Part shown: positions 1-8,507 of the stretch, piece by piece
Layout of the letters: each line of letters opens with the position of its first letter
How positions within the stretch are numbered: position 1 is the first letter of the stretch
DNA from: a bacterium
GTDB taxonomy: Bacteria; UBP14; UBA6098; 4484-93
Direction: 5' to 3'
Assembly: GCA_021158465.1 (NCBI GenBank)
Contig: JAGGUN010000028.1
Coordinates: forward strand, 1 to 64,000
DNA length: 64,000 bases
Program-made: the position numbers and the translations under genes
Notes under the pieces: generated by a model
Database searches by the model: none
What the model saw: the letters and a program-made list of their open reading frames with translations, nothing else
What the model was told of the DNA's origin: nothing

Positions 1-243
1 ATATTTATATGGATATATTTTGTTTCTCTTAAATAAGCTGTCTGCTTTGAATTCAATTACACAATCACCATAGAATGGCACATAATCACTAAGAATATCA
101 CACATGCTAACAGTATCTTCGTCATAACCGTTAATCCTTTTTCCAATTGGTGCAAGAAACTTTTTCTCTAACAGACTTATCAAGTTTATCTGACTTGTAG
201 CATGATACAAATATTTAGGAAGTATATCTTGTTTTTTATTCAT
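1..243 (-). CDS. Partial protein with ADP-ribosyltransferase-like N-terminus (truncated by window edge)
   Basis: The first 81 codons of a gene that runs off the window. Its ATG (243-241) overlaps the TGA of the methyltransferase as ATGA, so the two are translationally coupled. Residues 11-17 read YLYHATS, which resembles the first strand of ADP-ribosyltransferase folds (DarT, KptA and PARP types often start with Y-x-H/R-x-T). A later DYVPFY segment recalls DarT-like proteins. This similarity is weak and by eye only. Because it is coupled to an adenine methyltransferase, the alternative is the restriction endonuclease partner. Codon and base use are AT-rich like the methyltransferase and unlike the rest of the window. 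Confidence 0.55.
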   Translation of the reverse strand, partial: MNKKQDILPKYLYHATSQINLISLLEKKFLAPIGKRINGYDEDTVSMCDILSDYVPFYGDCVIEFKADSLFKRNKIYPYKY

Positions 244-1178
244 TCCCCCCCCTCCAACCCCAAGTAATTGTTAACCTTTGTAGATCTGGGAAACGGCTCT
301 TCTGCTATCTTCAAAGGTTTTCTGAATCTTTCTACAATTCCCTTTATGTAGTTTTCGTTGACCTCAATCATAACGAAATCTCTTTTTAGTGTTTTTGCCA
401 CATATCCTGTTGTTCCAGTTCCAGCCACAGGATCCAAGATTAGATCACCCTTTTTAGTAGATGTCAAAATAACTCTTTTTAGTAATTCTATGGGCTTTTG
501 TGTAGAATGTAGTCTTTTACCGTTTTCATCTTTCAATCGCTCTTTTCCACTACATATTGGTAGAACCCATACATTAGCCCCAACTTTGCCAATCCCAAAC
601 TCCTTTGCCAAATCTTTATTAAATGTGTATTTCTTCGCCTTTTTATCTTTTACAGCCCATATTAGAGTTTCCGTTGCGTTTGTAAATCTAACACCTAACC
701 AGTTAGGCATAGGATTTGTTTTTACCCAATGAACATCATTAAGAATCCAAAATCCCAAGTCCTGCATAATCTTACCAATCCTAAAAATACTATGATAGGT
801 AGCAATAACCCAGATGGTGGCATTAGGCTTCATTACCCTTTTAAGCTCTGTTAGAATATTTTTGATGAAATTGTCATATTCCTCAAATGATGCAAATTTA
901 TCCCAGTCATCATTCACTGCATCTACTTCAGTTTTAACTGTCCATCTTTTCAATTTTTTGTTTGGTAGTTGGAGAAAATAAGGTGGATCCATGAAGATCA
1001 TATCTACAAACTCTTCTGGTAATTTCCTTAGTACTTTTAATGCATCCCCTAAGATTACTTTGTTCAATATTTCTTGTGATGAATATGCTTTGATCTCCGG
1101 TGTATCTTTGATTGCAAGACCGTTTTCCGTGTTCCCGCCCAACAAATTACTGGTAAATAACCCTTCTTGAGTTTTCAC
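240..1178 (-). CDS. DNA adenine N6-methyltransferase, beta class (HinfI/CcrM-like)
   Basis: A SAM-dependent methyltransferase of 312 residues. The catalytic motif DPPY is at 64-67 and the SAM-binding motif DPVAGTGTTG at 249-258; this order (catalytic before SAM motif) defines the beta class. The stretch around 91-175 (DDWDKF, then WILNDV, then KTNPMPN) strongly resembles M.HinfI and CcrM, which modify GANTC, though the target cannot be read from sequence alone. The start is GTG at 1178 with GGAGGAG just upstream. It is followed by an ATGA-coupled gene that may be a toxin or nuclease, so the pair may form a defence or addiction unit. Low GC suggests transfer. Confidence 0.9.
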   Translation of the reverse strand: MKTQEGLFTSNLLGGNTENGLAIKDTPEIKAYSSQEILNKVILGDALKVLRKLPEEFVDMIFMDPPYFLQLPNKKLKRWTVKTEVDAVNDDWDKFASFEEYDNFIKNILTELKRVMKPNATIWVIATYHSIFRIGKIMQDLGFWILNDVHWVKTNPMPNWLGVRFTNATETLIWAVKDKKAKKYTFNKDLAKEFGIGKVGANVWVLPICSGKERLKDENGKRLHSTQKPIELLKRVILTSTKKGDLILDPVAGTGTTGYVAKTLKRDFVMIEVNENYIKGIVERFRKPLKIAEEPFPRSTKVNNYLGLEGGE

Positions 1179-1240
1179 ATCTCCTCCGTAGGGTGTGATG
1201 CGGAATTTCTGATAGCCTGTTCATGCCCGTCGTTTTGAAG

Positions 1241-1312
1241 CTCCGGTGGAGGGACTCGAACCCCCAACCTAGTGGTTAACAGCCACCCGCTCTACCATTG
1301 AGCTACACCGGA
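1241..1312 (-). tRNA. tRNA-Asn(GUU)
   Basis: Acceptor stem TCCGGTG pairs with CACCGGA, discriminator G at 1241. D arm carries AGCTCAATGGTAGAGC, anticodon loop CTGTTAA gives GUU, and the T arm has GGTTCGAGTCC. The CCA is not encoded (CTT follows). A consensus promoter lies just upstream. Confidence 0.97.
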
Positions 1313-1332
1313 GTATGAGATAAGCAAAATTC

Positions 1333-1360
1333 ATTATAAGAAAATTTCCGACTATGTCAA
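1333..1360 (-). promoter_or_regulatory. Promoter of tRNA-Asn
   Basis: On the minus strand TTGACA (1360-1355), 16 bases, TATAAT (1338-1333). Both hexamers are perfect consensus. Transcription would start about 14-15 bases before the mature tRNA. Confidence 0.85.
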
Positions 1361-1367
1361 GCAAATA

Positions 1368-2282
1368 TCATAAGCCGAGCGAGAGCAGCAGAAACCCGAC
1401 AAGATACCCTACAACCAGATTGTAAAATTTGAGCTTGAAAGAATCATCGAGCGAGAACCCAAGAAGTGGCAGCAGACCGTGCCCATCCTGAACGATGGAA
1501 TTTACCAGAAGAACAGAAAAGGGGAGCATCCCCTTGGCAAAGAGTGTCAGGAAGAGAAGGTTCGGTCCCGATATCGGCGCAATGCCGACAACACCTGCCA
1601 GAAGCATCACGAGGACAAGATTGTCCGTCGTCAACTGCTGAAGATTAAACGAGGAGTCAAGCACCTCGATAACGAGAATACTCCCGAAAAGCCATAGGAA
1701 TATCTTCCAGATGTGCTTTTTGATTATATGCTCCCAGATATGCTTCGTGAGGAAATGAGGCAGATGAATCCATCTTCCCGTATCATAAGGTGGATGAGAG
1801 ACGATCTTGCACTTCTTGCAGACCTGTATCCCGAGCCGACTGACGATCGTATCTCCAATCGCTCCAAAAAGTATCCCCAGAAGAAAAAGCGCTCCCCAGA
1901 GAACGGCAATCTGCCCGACTCCAAAAGAAACCGTCGGATCAGACGCCATAGCAAGCATAACAAAAGCCTCATCACCGCTGGTGGCAATAAGAGCTGCCAC
2001 CATTGCACCAAAACTGAACACCCCCGACATATAGAACGAATCGGCAAGAAATGTCCCAGAACAGCCAGGAATAATACCCAGAACCGAGGCTAACAGATAC
2101 TGAACAAAACTCCGTTTTACAATGTTCTTCTCGAGCCATTCCCTAGCTTTTATCTCCAGTATCTCCACAACAATCATAAGCACAAAGACAATCCCCGTTA
2201 TCCTCAGCGAGACAAAAAGTATCCTCTGGAAGGCAATCCAGCCACCGGTGAGAATGAATTTGTGCGCAAGATTCTCAAGCAT
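1368..2282 (-). CDS. Putative multi-TM metal/metalloid exporter (ArsP_2-type, putative manganese transporter)
   Basis: A hydrophobic protein of 304 residues with about eight to ten membrane spans in two halves. The first half holds IPGCSG and a following ATSGDEAF motif, the second half IAPISGPN; this internally repeated pattern matches the putative heavy-metal exporter family (Pfam ArsP_2), whose members are often labelled putative manganese transporters. A cytoplasmic loop near 158-165 contains CKKC, a possible metal site. The ATG is preceded by GGAGGGG. It stands alone between tRNA-Asn and a divergent secreted-protein gene. The substrate is not determined by sequence. Confidence 0.75.
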   Translation of the reverse strand: MLENLAHKFILTGGWIAFQRILFVSLRITGIVFVLMIVVEILEIKAREWLEKNIVKRSFVQYLLASVLGIIPGCSGTFLADSFYMSGVFSFGAMVAALIATSGDEAFVMLAMASDPTVSFGVGQIAVLWGALFLLGILFGAIGDTIVSRLGIQVCKKCKIVSHPPYDTGRWIHLPHFLTKHIWEHIIKKHIWKIFLWLFGSILVIEVLDSSFNLQQLTTDNLVLVMLLAGVVGIAPISGPNLLFLTLFAKGMLPFSVLLVNSIVQDGHGLLPLLGFSLDDSFKLKFYNLVVGYLVGFLLLSLGL

Positions 2283-2307
2283 ATCCCCTCCATTCCTATG
2301 AAATTGC

Positions 2308-2336
2308 TTGACAGTTCGAATAAAAAAGTATATTAT
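2308..2336 (+). promoter_or_regulatory. Promoter of the 2384 secreted-protein gene
   Basis: TTGACA (2308-2313), 17 bases, TATTAT (2331-2336). The predicted start near 2343 gives a leader of about 40 bases containing AGGAGG at 2371-2376. Confidence 0.85.
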
Positions 2337-2383
2337 AGAAGATTAGAAAACAAATTTCAACCTATAATAAAGGAGGAATGGCA

Positions 2384-4831
2384 ATGAGGATATTTTTTGC
2401 TTGTTTCCTGGTCATCTTGTGCTGGGGGGTAGCGATGGCAGGGGACATATCATCGATTCTACCTCACACTGAGAAAGAGGCGGCTTTAGATATGGATGTT
2501 GACACGGTTGCCTTCTGGGACATGGAGTCCGGAACGGACGAGTTTACATTCTACCCGAACATAGACACCGTCTACTGGCATATATCCGATTTTAACGCCT
2601 ATGAGGGGAACTCCTACTGGTGCGGACTTGAGGATGTAGAGGGGTACGACAACCGTTGGCTACAGTATCTTGAAAGTCCTGTTATTTCTCTCCCAACAAC
2701 CGAAACTATAACCCTTTCTTTTCAGGCGAGCTACAACTGCGAGGAGCCGATGGAAGAACCCGATACCATTGGGGGAGAGGCTTACGATGGCTGGGATGGT
2801 TGGAATGTCAGGATATCAACCGATGGTGGGGACAGCTGGACAGTTATTGTTCCTGAGGGTGGATACGACGGAACGAGTTTCTACGCCTTCGGCATAAACG
2901 CTGAGGGCAGTGGTATCCCCGCCTTTGGTGGAGCAAGTGATGGCTGGGTTTCTCCGGTATTCGACATAAGCAGTTACGCTGGGATGGATGTAAAGATTGC
3001 GATAGTGTTTGCCTCCGACCCGGCATACTGCACCATCAATCACAATGAGGGACCAGGCTCCTGGGACCCTGATATGTTTGGGCTTATTGTGGACAACATT
3101 CTCGTATCGACAGGGGATGGAGGAATAGTTTTCTCGGATAATGCTGGGGATACTGGCGAGGCACAGATGGTTGGCAGAAACGCTCATCCCTACCATTGGG
3201 TTATAACCGAGGACGAGAGCTTCTCGCCAACACACTCGTTCGTGGCTTATGCCGACCCTTATGTCGATATATCGCTCGTCTCACCACCTGTCAGGATACC
3301 TGGTGGAACAGATTCACTTACATTTGTCAGTTTCTATGTTTATGCCGACCTGCCCGATGTCGACAGCGATGATGATGGATACCTTGACGACTACTATATC
3401 GTTTATGCCACGAACGATGACGGTATCACCTGGACACCTCTTATCCTTGACTGGGGTCGCGACAGCTATGCCGAAGGGTGGTCTCTTATGGAGGAGGATT
3501 CTGTTCTGGCAAGGAGTTGGAGCGATGGCACTCCGTTCAGGCTTGAGCTGACAGAATTTGCGGGGGAGACGATAAGGCTCCGCTGGAATATAAACTCCGA
3601 CCCCGATGCCATAGGCGGTGGGCTTTACATAGACGATGTGACAGTGTATACATATCGTGGATTGCATAGGGATGTCGGCGTTGGGTATATCGCAACAACA
3701 CCGATAATCCTCAATGTCGATATCAACTTTACCGCTATGCTCATCAACGAGGGGCTTGACGATGTATCCGGTGTGCCTGCATTCTACTACATCTTCGATG
3801 AAGAGATGAACGATATGGGGCACGGAGCTCTTGCCCCATGGGCAAATATCGTTGCCGGCGGGTTTGAATACAAGACATTCACCTGGCGCCCGACGGTGGC
3901 GGGAAACTATTCCTGCCTCGTCTACACAGGACTCACCGGCGATGAGAATACGGCAAACGACTCCCTCTGGTTCGACTTCACCGTGCCTGAGGCAAGTGTA
4001 AGAAACCTCGGCTACGATGACGGTATGATAGACACATTCTATGTTACCGTCGGAGGTGAGACATATGGACCGTTTTCATACTGGTTCACCGATACAACAG
4101 AGGGTTCTGCCTTTGCCGTTGGGTTCACTCCCGGAGCAGTGGACACTGTCAGGCTTACGGAGGTATCTTATTATGTTATGACAACAGTGCCGTTCAATGT
4201 TCAGATATATTCTGACGCAGACGGTCCCGATATGGAGCTTATAACCCCTGTTCTTATCGAGCCTGATAGTGCAGGTACCTGGGTAAGATACACATTTTCC
4301 GCTCCTTTGGACCTGCCTGCCGATGAGGATTTCTATGTTGCTGCGGTTCTACCAGAGACAGGGCATTATGGAATATATATCGGTGCCGATATGAGCACAC
4401 CACACGACCATCACTCCTGGGTCAATCCCGGCGGAGCAGGATGGGCTAACTTTGAGGACTACTATATTGCCCCGATAAACGACATCGACCTGCTCATTCG
4501 AGCAAAGGTATACATCGGCTCCGGCATCACAGCTGAGCTGGGAAATACACCGAAGCAGTATGCACTCTATCAGAACTTCCCGAACCCGTTCAATCCACAG
4601 ACAAAGATAAGATTCGACTTGCCGAAAGAGGATAATGTGAGAATTGAGCTATTCAACATACTCGGCGAGAAGGTAGCTACAATTGTGGACAAGAGGCTTC
4701 CAGCTGGGAGGTTCTCTGTCACCTGGGATGGAACGGACGACTCCGGGAAACCCCTCCCTTCTGGAACATACTTCTACCGTCTGCGCACAGACAACTTTAC
4801 AAAGACGAGCAAGATGTTGCTTCTGAAGTAG
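2384..4831 (+). CDS. Large secreted jelly-roll protein with C-terminal sorting domain
   Basis: A signal peptide (hydrophobic run ending near AMA) opens the protein. The second in-frame ATG at 2384 is chosen because AGGAGG (2371-2376) sits 7 bases before it and only 1 base before the ATG at 2378. Residues about 40-230 form a MAM/immune-inhibitor-A-like beta-sandwich (STDGGDSW, then VDNI near its end); a second such module spans about 240-425. A CARDB-like region follows. The last 90 residues are the FlgD-like sorting module: NFPNPFNP, LFNILGEKV, WDGTDDSG, GTYFYRL, ending in LLLK. That ending predicts Por/type-IX-like export and surface anchoring. No catalytic residues are recognised. It is monocistronic, ended by a strong terminator. 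Confidence 0.85.
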   Translation: MRIFFACFLVILCWGVAMAGDISSILPHTEKEAALDMDVDTVAFWDMESGTDEFTFYPNIDTVYWHISDFNAYEGNSYWCGLEDVEGYDNRWLQYLESPVISLPTTETITLSFQASYNCEEPMEEPDTIGGEAYDGWDGWNVRISTDGGDSWTVIVPEGGYDGTSFYAFGINAEGSGIPAFGGASDGWVSPVFDISSYAGMDVKIAIVFASDPAYCTINHNEGPGSWDPDMFGLIVDNILVSTGDGGIVFSDNAGDTGEAQMVGRNAHPYHWVITEDESFSPTHSFVAYADPYVDISLVSPPVRIPGGTDSLTFVSFYVYADLPDVDSDDDGYLDDYYIVYATNDDGITWTPLILDWGRDSYAEGWSLMEEDSVLARSWSDGTPFRLELTEFAGETIRLRWNINSDPDAIGGGLYIDDVTVYTYRGLHRDVGVGYIATTPIILNVDINFTAMLINEGLDDVSGVPAFYYIFDEEMNDMGHGALAPWANIVAGGFEYKTFTWRPTVAGNYSCLVYTGLTGDENTANDSLWFDFTVPEASVRNLGYDDGMIDTFYVTVGGETYGPFSYWFTDTTEGSAFAVGFTPGAVDTVRLTEVSYYVMTTVPFNVQIYSDADGPDMELITPVLIEPDSAGTWVRYTFSAPLDLPADEDFYVAAVLPETGHYGIYIGADMSTPHDHHSWVNPGGAGWANFEDYYIAPINDIDLLIRAKVYIGSGITAELGNTPKQYALYQNFPNPFNPQTKIRFDLPKEDNVRIELFNILGEKVATIVDKRLPAGRFSVTWDGTDDSGKPLPSGTYFYRLRTDNFTKTSKMLLLK

Positions 4832-4857
4832 TCTTTTACCATCTGTTCATACGATAG

Positions 4858-4884
4858 CCCCCGGAAAGACTCCGGGGGTTTTTT
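4858..4884 (+). terminator. Rho-independent terminator
   Basis: Eight-base stem CCCCCGGA / TCCGGGGG (4858-4865 and 4871-4878), 5-base loop, then six T. The T run contains the stop codon of the convergent gene. Confidence 0.93.
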
Positions 4885-6094
4885 AACGCACCAGAAGGAA
4901 AATAAAGGAAAAAACAATAAGGAGCAAAACGGGCAGAAATAGGAGCTTATATACCTTCCCCCAGTCTGCACCAAAGTATATCTTGCTCAAGGCGAGGCAG
5001 AGATGAACAGGTGACAGAAGCACCCCTGCGAACCCGCTCGAATAGACAAAAGCAGCAAGCGGCAGGTTTCCCGATATAATCGGCAGAACAACAGCAAAGC
5101 TTATCCCGATATAGGCAAAGTTCACACCGGTCACAAGACCGAGAAAAAACGGAATAATAAACAGGATAAAGAGCTCAGGGAGTCCAAGTGCAGAAAGAAC
5201 AGCTGGCAGACCATCAAGCGCACCTGAAGCCTCGATGACCCGCTTGAACACCATAACGGAGAGGACCAGAACGAGTATCTCAAACGAGAAAGCATCCCTA
5301 AGAATGGAGAAAAACAATTTCGATGAGAGAGCCTTACGGAGAAGAAGCATAACGAGAAAAACGAGGGATATAAGAGCAAGTGCAACGGCGATGTCAACAC
5401 CACCAAGAACAGAACACACAATTATCACCCAGACAAACCAAAGTCGGAGGAGAAAATTAAGAATATCACGGAAGCTAACCTTTCCATCCCTTTTCGCCCC
5501 TATCCTCGGAAGCGGCAGGATGAAAAATATAAGCCCAAGAAGAATCATAAAAAGGGTAAAAGGGAACTGAGAAGCCATCAGACAGGTTACCGGGACATCA
5601 AGCATCTCAGAGGCAAGGATAAGCCCCGGGTAAAGTGGCCAGCAGTATTCCCAGAGATGCCTGAACCAATAGTTTATGGCGAGTTTTTCCTCCGGCGGCA
5701 GGGAAAAAACAGCTGCACTCTTCTCAAAAAGCGGTGCAGAGAACACCGCTCCACCTGGCATCGGCAGAAGCCCGATGACAGCAGGCAGAATGGTAACAGC
5801 TGGTCTCGGCTCACGAAAAAGTCGCGAAACAGATTCAACTATTGCATCTGCCTCACCCGTCTGCTTGAGCATTATCCCAATAAGGGCAATAAGGTAAACT
5901 ACAACATACAACCTGATGGTGGAGAAGGAGAAGATCGTCAGAAAGAGGCTTCTGGAAAAGCTAAGCAAAGGCATTGAGAAAAAAAGAGCCCAGAGAAAGC
6001 TTAATGCCAGAAACGAAAATCCAACAGGCAGTTTCAACCTTAAGAGGACAATAAATATAACAGATAAGATAGCGATTCTAAGAAGAAGGAACAT
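4883..6094 (-). CDS. DUF401-family integral membrane permease
   Basis: 403 residues with ten or more predicted membrane spans. The motif LLPMPGGAVFSAP near 108-122 is the hallmark of DUF401 proteins, a family of unknown substrate related to anion/gluconate-type permeases. The start ATG overlaps the stop of the upstream MBL hydrolase gene (TGATG), so the two are coupled. No substrate-binding component is adjacent. Its stop codon lies in the T run of the opposing terminator. Confidence 0.8.
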   Translation of the reverse strand: MFLLLRIAILSVIFIVLLRLKLPVGFSFLALSFLWALFFSMPLLSFSRSLFLTIFSFSTIRLYVVVYLIALIGIMLKQTGEADAIVESVSRLFREPRPAVTILPAVIGLLPMPGGAVFSAPLFEKSAAVFSLPPEEKLAINYWFRHLWEYCWPLYPGLILASEMLDVPVTCLMASQFPFTLFMILLGLIFFILPLPRIGAKRDGKVSFRDILNFLLRLWFVWVIIVCSVLGGVDIAVALALISLVFLVMLLLRKALSSKLFFSILRDAFSFEILVLVLSVMVFKRVIEASGALDGLPAVLSALGLPELFILFIIPFFLGLVTGVNFAYIGISFAVVLPIISGNLPLAAFVYSSGFAGVLLSPVHLCLALSKIYFGADWGKVYKLLFLPVLLLIVFSFIFLLVR

Positions 6095-6831
6095 CAGTCC
6101 TCCAGAAGGAGGGATTCGCCGTTATCGAGGATTCTCACCCTATTCTGCATATCCGGGCGGGACTCCAGCTCCCGCCGAAGCTCCCAGATCGGTCTATCCG
6201 GATGCTCCAGTCCGACAATGAATGACCCCCAGTGAGATGGCACCATATACATTGCCCCGAGATCATCGAACATCGAAAGAGCCTCCCGCGAGTCCATATG
6301 AACACGCCTGTAGATAAAATACGGAGCTCCACCCCCTATCGGGATGATGGCAACTGTCAGGTTAAACATCTGCTTGAGATACGACAGGTCGAAGTAGCCC
6401 GTGTCCCCGATAAAGAGAATCTTCTTGCCTATTACATACCCGACAGCCTCATCAAGCCGCAGGAAGGATAACAACCTGTGCTCCCCGTGGCGGACAGAAA
6501 AGGGATAAATCTCCACCTCCTTAAACAGAAACCGTTTCCCAGGCTCGACAAGAACCCTATCTTTGACACCCCACATTTTCAGAACCTTCCCGGAATACCG
6601 TGGCGCAAAGACAACAGGCGAACCGGAAAGAGAAAGAAGGCTTCTCTTTTCAAGATGGTCGATGTGTGAATGAGAAACAAGGATGGCATCAACAGGCTTA
6701 TCTGGTGGATGCGCCCTCCTGTGCCGCCGGAAGAGTATAAGCCTGTCTGAAAACTGCGGGTCAGTCACAAAGAGGAGCCCCCCGAGTTCTATCAGAAAGC
6801 TCGCGTGCCCCAGAAAGGTTATCCTGGTCAT
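6094..6831 (-). CDS. MBL-fold metallo-hydrolase (UlaG/NAPE-PLD-like)
   Basis: 245 residues. GHASF near 8-12 and the zinc-binding signature SHSHIDH near 53-59 are plain; further ligands are the H of RHGEH, the D of FIGDTGYF and the H of PSHWGS. That pattern fits the L-ascorbate-6-phosphate lactonase/NAPE-PLD branch. There is no signal peptide, so it should act in the cytoplasm. It is translationally coupled to the DUF401 permease, which suggests one pathway: uptake then hydrolysis of a lactone or phosphodiester (inference). AGGAGG precedes the start, but the best promoter lies so close that the SD may be barely transcribed. Confidence 0.85.
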   Translation of the reverse strand: MTRITFLGHASFLIELGGLLFVTDPQFSDRLILFRRHRRAHPPDKPVDAILVSHSHIDHLEKRSLLSLSGSPVVFAPRYSGKVLKMWGVKDRVLVEPGKRFLFKEVEIYPFSVRHGEHRLLSFLRLDEAVGYVIGKKILFIGDTGYFDLSYLKQMFNLTVAIIPIGGGAPYFIYRRVHMDSREALSMFDDLGAMYMVPSHWGSFIVGLEHPDRPIWELRRELESRPDMQNRVRILDNGESLLLED

Positions 6832-6839
6832 ACCCTCCT

Positions 6840-6867
6840 AATCTAAAGAGTGCCTTCCTCTTGTCAA
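6840..6867 (-). promoter_or_regulatory. Promoter of the MBL/DUF401 pair
   Basis: Minus strand TTGACA (6867-6862), 16 bases, TAGATT (6845-6840). Only 8 bases separate the -10 box from the ATG, so the transcript would have a leader of 1-2 bases despite AGGAGG in that gap. It is back to back with the recN promoter. Confidence 0.55.
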
Positions 6868-6880
6868 TATGAATTTGCCC

Positions 6881-6909
6881 TTGCAACTTATCACTCCCTC
6901 TGTTATATT
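6881..6909 (+). promoter_or_regulatory. recN promoter predicting a leaderless mRNA
   Basis: TTGCAA (6881-6886), 17 bases, TATATT (6904-6909). The expected start, seven bases after the -10 box, is the A of the recN ATG (6916). No SD and no LexA-like operator is seen. Confidence 0.65.
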
Positions 6910-6915
6910 AAAAAT

Positions 6916-8505
6916 ATGAAATCGGGATTTATAAAAAGGCTTACCATCAGGAACTACGGGATAATAGATGAGCTCAACCTGGAGTTCTCATCTGGCTTGA
7001 ACCTCCTAACAGGTGAAACGGGAGCAGGCAAATCGCTCGTCATCGGTGCCTTAGAGTTTGTCCTGGGTGAACGCAAGCCAAAAGAGGTAATAAAAACAGG
7101 CAGAGATTTCAGTGAGGTAAGCGTGGAGTTCTTCTGTCCCGAGGGAATAGGGCTTGAACCGTTCGGCACACATGAGAAGGGAACAGTTACAATCAGTCGC
7201 AGGATTGCTCGCACGGGTAGAGGAGGTACAAGTATTAACGGAACTCCAACAACCCTCGATACGGTGTCAAGAATCGGTGAGGCTCTCGTTGACATCCACG
7301 GACAGCACGAGCATCAGTCGCTCCTCAATCCGAGGCACCAGCAGGAGCTGTTTGACAGATATGTCGGAATAAAAGAGCAGGTGGATGAGTTCTCATCCCT
7401 TTTGAACAAGATCAGACGAAAAGAAGCAACTCTCAAAGCCCTGAAGCAGAAGGAAGAGGAAAACAGGCGGATTAGGGAATTGAAGGAATTCCAGCTGAAC
7501 GAGCTTACAAATGCTGACCTAAAAGAGGGTGAACTGGAGGAAATTCAGGACAATATCTCAGAAATGGAAAATGTCGAGAAGATAAACCTACTACTCGATG
7601 AGCTCCGCTCGATCATTGACTCTATCCCCATGACTCGGATATTGCAGGCATCGGAGAAACTTGCCAGATTGAACAGAAGGTTTCAGGAACTTTCATCGCT
7701 TGCAAGCGAGCTCACGACGGTATCCGAGGAGCTTGCACGCTCACTGCGTGAAACGGCTTCCTCCATCGAGTTCGACCATGAGAAACTCGACAAGATGAGA
7801 CTAAGGCTCTCCTTCCTCCAGAGACTTATGGAAAAATACAATACAGATTATCAAGGACTGCTTGAGCTTCGAGAGAGTCTGAGCCGATTCGAGGATGAGG
7901 TTTTTCTCAACAAGGAGAGAATCGATAAGCTCGAAAGGGAGATAACTGAAGAGAAGAAACTCCTTGTCGAGCTTGGGGAGAAACTGCACACATCGAGGGT
8001 AACAGCAAAGAAGAGGTTCGAGGAAAAAATAGAGAAGAACCTCTCCCTATTAGGGATGGAAGATGCGGACTTTCTGGTCGAGATAGAGCAGGGGAAAGAG
8101 CCGACACCGTTTGGGTTCGACAGGCTGGAGTTCTTCATAAGGACAAACCCTGGTGAGCTGCACAAGCCGTTCCGGGCGGTTGCCTCTGGAGGAGAGGTAT
8201 CGCGGATCATGCTCGCCTGCAAATCGGTCGTATCATCGGTGGACAACATCCCCGTTATGGTGTTCGATGAGATAGATGTTGGCATCGGCGGAAGAACAGC
8301 AAATCGAGTGGCTTCAATGCTCAAAAAGATATCAGACGAACACCAACTGATAGTTGTCACACATCTTCCACAGATAGCGAGAATAGAAGGGAATCATATA
8401 AGGATAGAGAAGAAAACAGATGGGAAGCGGACAAATGTTGTAGTCAAAACCCTCAACAAGGAGGAGAAAGAAGAGGAGCTAAAGCGGATGCTGGGGGTAG
8501 AATAG
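6916..8505 (+). CDS. recN: DNA repair protein RecN
   Basis: SMC-like ATPase that acts in double-strand-break repair. From the chosen start it has 529 residues, slightly shorter than the usual 550. Walker A GETGAGKS is at 33-40; a long coiled-coil region covers about 155-390; the ABC signature ASGGEVSR and Walker B VMVFDEIDVGIGG lie near the C-terminus. An upstream in-frame ATG at 6850 is rejected: the added residues do not belong to the family and the promoter lies inside them. The next gene starts 2 bases after its stop, giving recN-pgsA-ktrA. Confidence 0.95.
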   Translation: MKSGFIKRLTIRNYGIIDELNLEFSSGLNLLTGETGAGKSLVIGALEFVLGERKPKEVIKTGRDFSEVSVEFFCPEGIGLEPFGTHEKGTVTISRRIARTGRGGTSINGTPTTLDTVSRIGEALVDIHGQHEHQSLLNPRHQQELFDRYVGIKEQVDEFSSLLNKIRRKEATLKALKQKEEENRRIRELKEFQLNELTNADLKEGELEEIQDNISEMENVEKINLLLDELRSIIDSIPMTRILQASEKLARLNRRFQELSSLASELTTVSEELARSLRETASSIEFDHEKLDKMRLRLSFLQRLMEKYNTDYQGLLELRESLSRFEDEVFLNKERIDKLEREITEEKKLLVELGEKLHTSRVTAKKRFEEKIEKNLSLLGMEDADFLVEIEQGKEPTPFGFDRLEFFIRTNPGELHKPFRAVASGGEVSRIMLACKSVVSSVDNIPVMVFDEIDVGIGGRTANRVASMLKKISDEHQLIVVTHLPQIARIEGNHIRIEKKTDGKRTNVVVKTLNKEEKEEELKRMLGVE

Positions 8506-8507
8506 CA

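Larger units (their letters stand above)
1..1240. other. AT-rich putative acquired segment next to tRNA-Asn
   Basis: Hand counts give about 35% GC at 61-120 and 32% at 601-660, against 57% at 14281-14340 and 47% at 51001-51060. The composition change coincides with the 3' end of the tRNA-Asn gene, a common integration point for mobile islands. The segment holds a methyltransferase and a coupled partial gene. No integrase or direct repeat is visible here; the far boundary lies beyond position 1. Island status is an inference. Confidence 0.5.
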
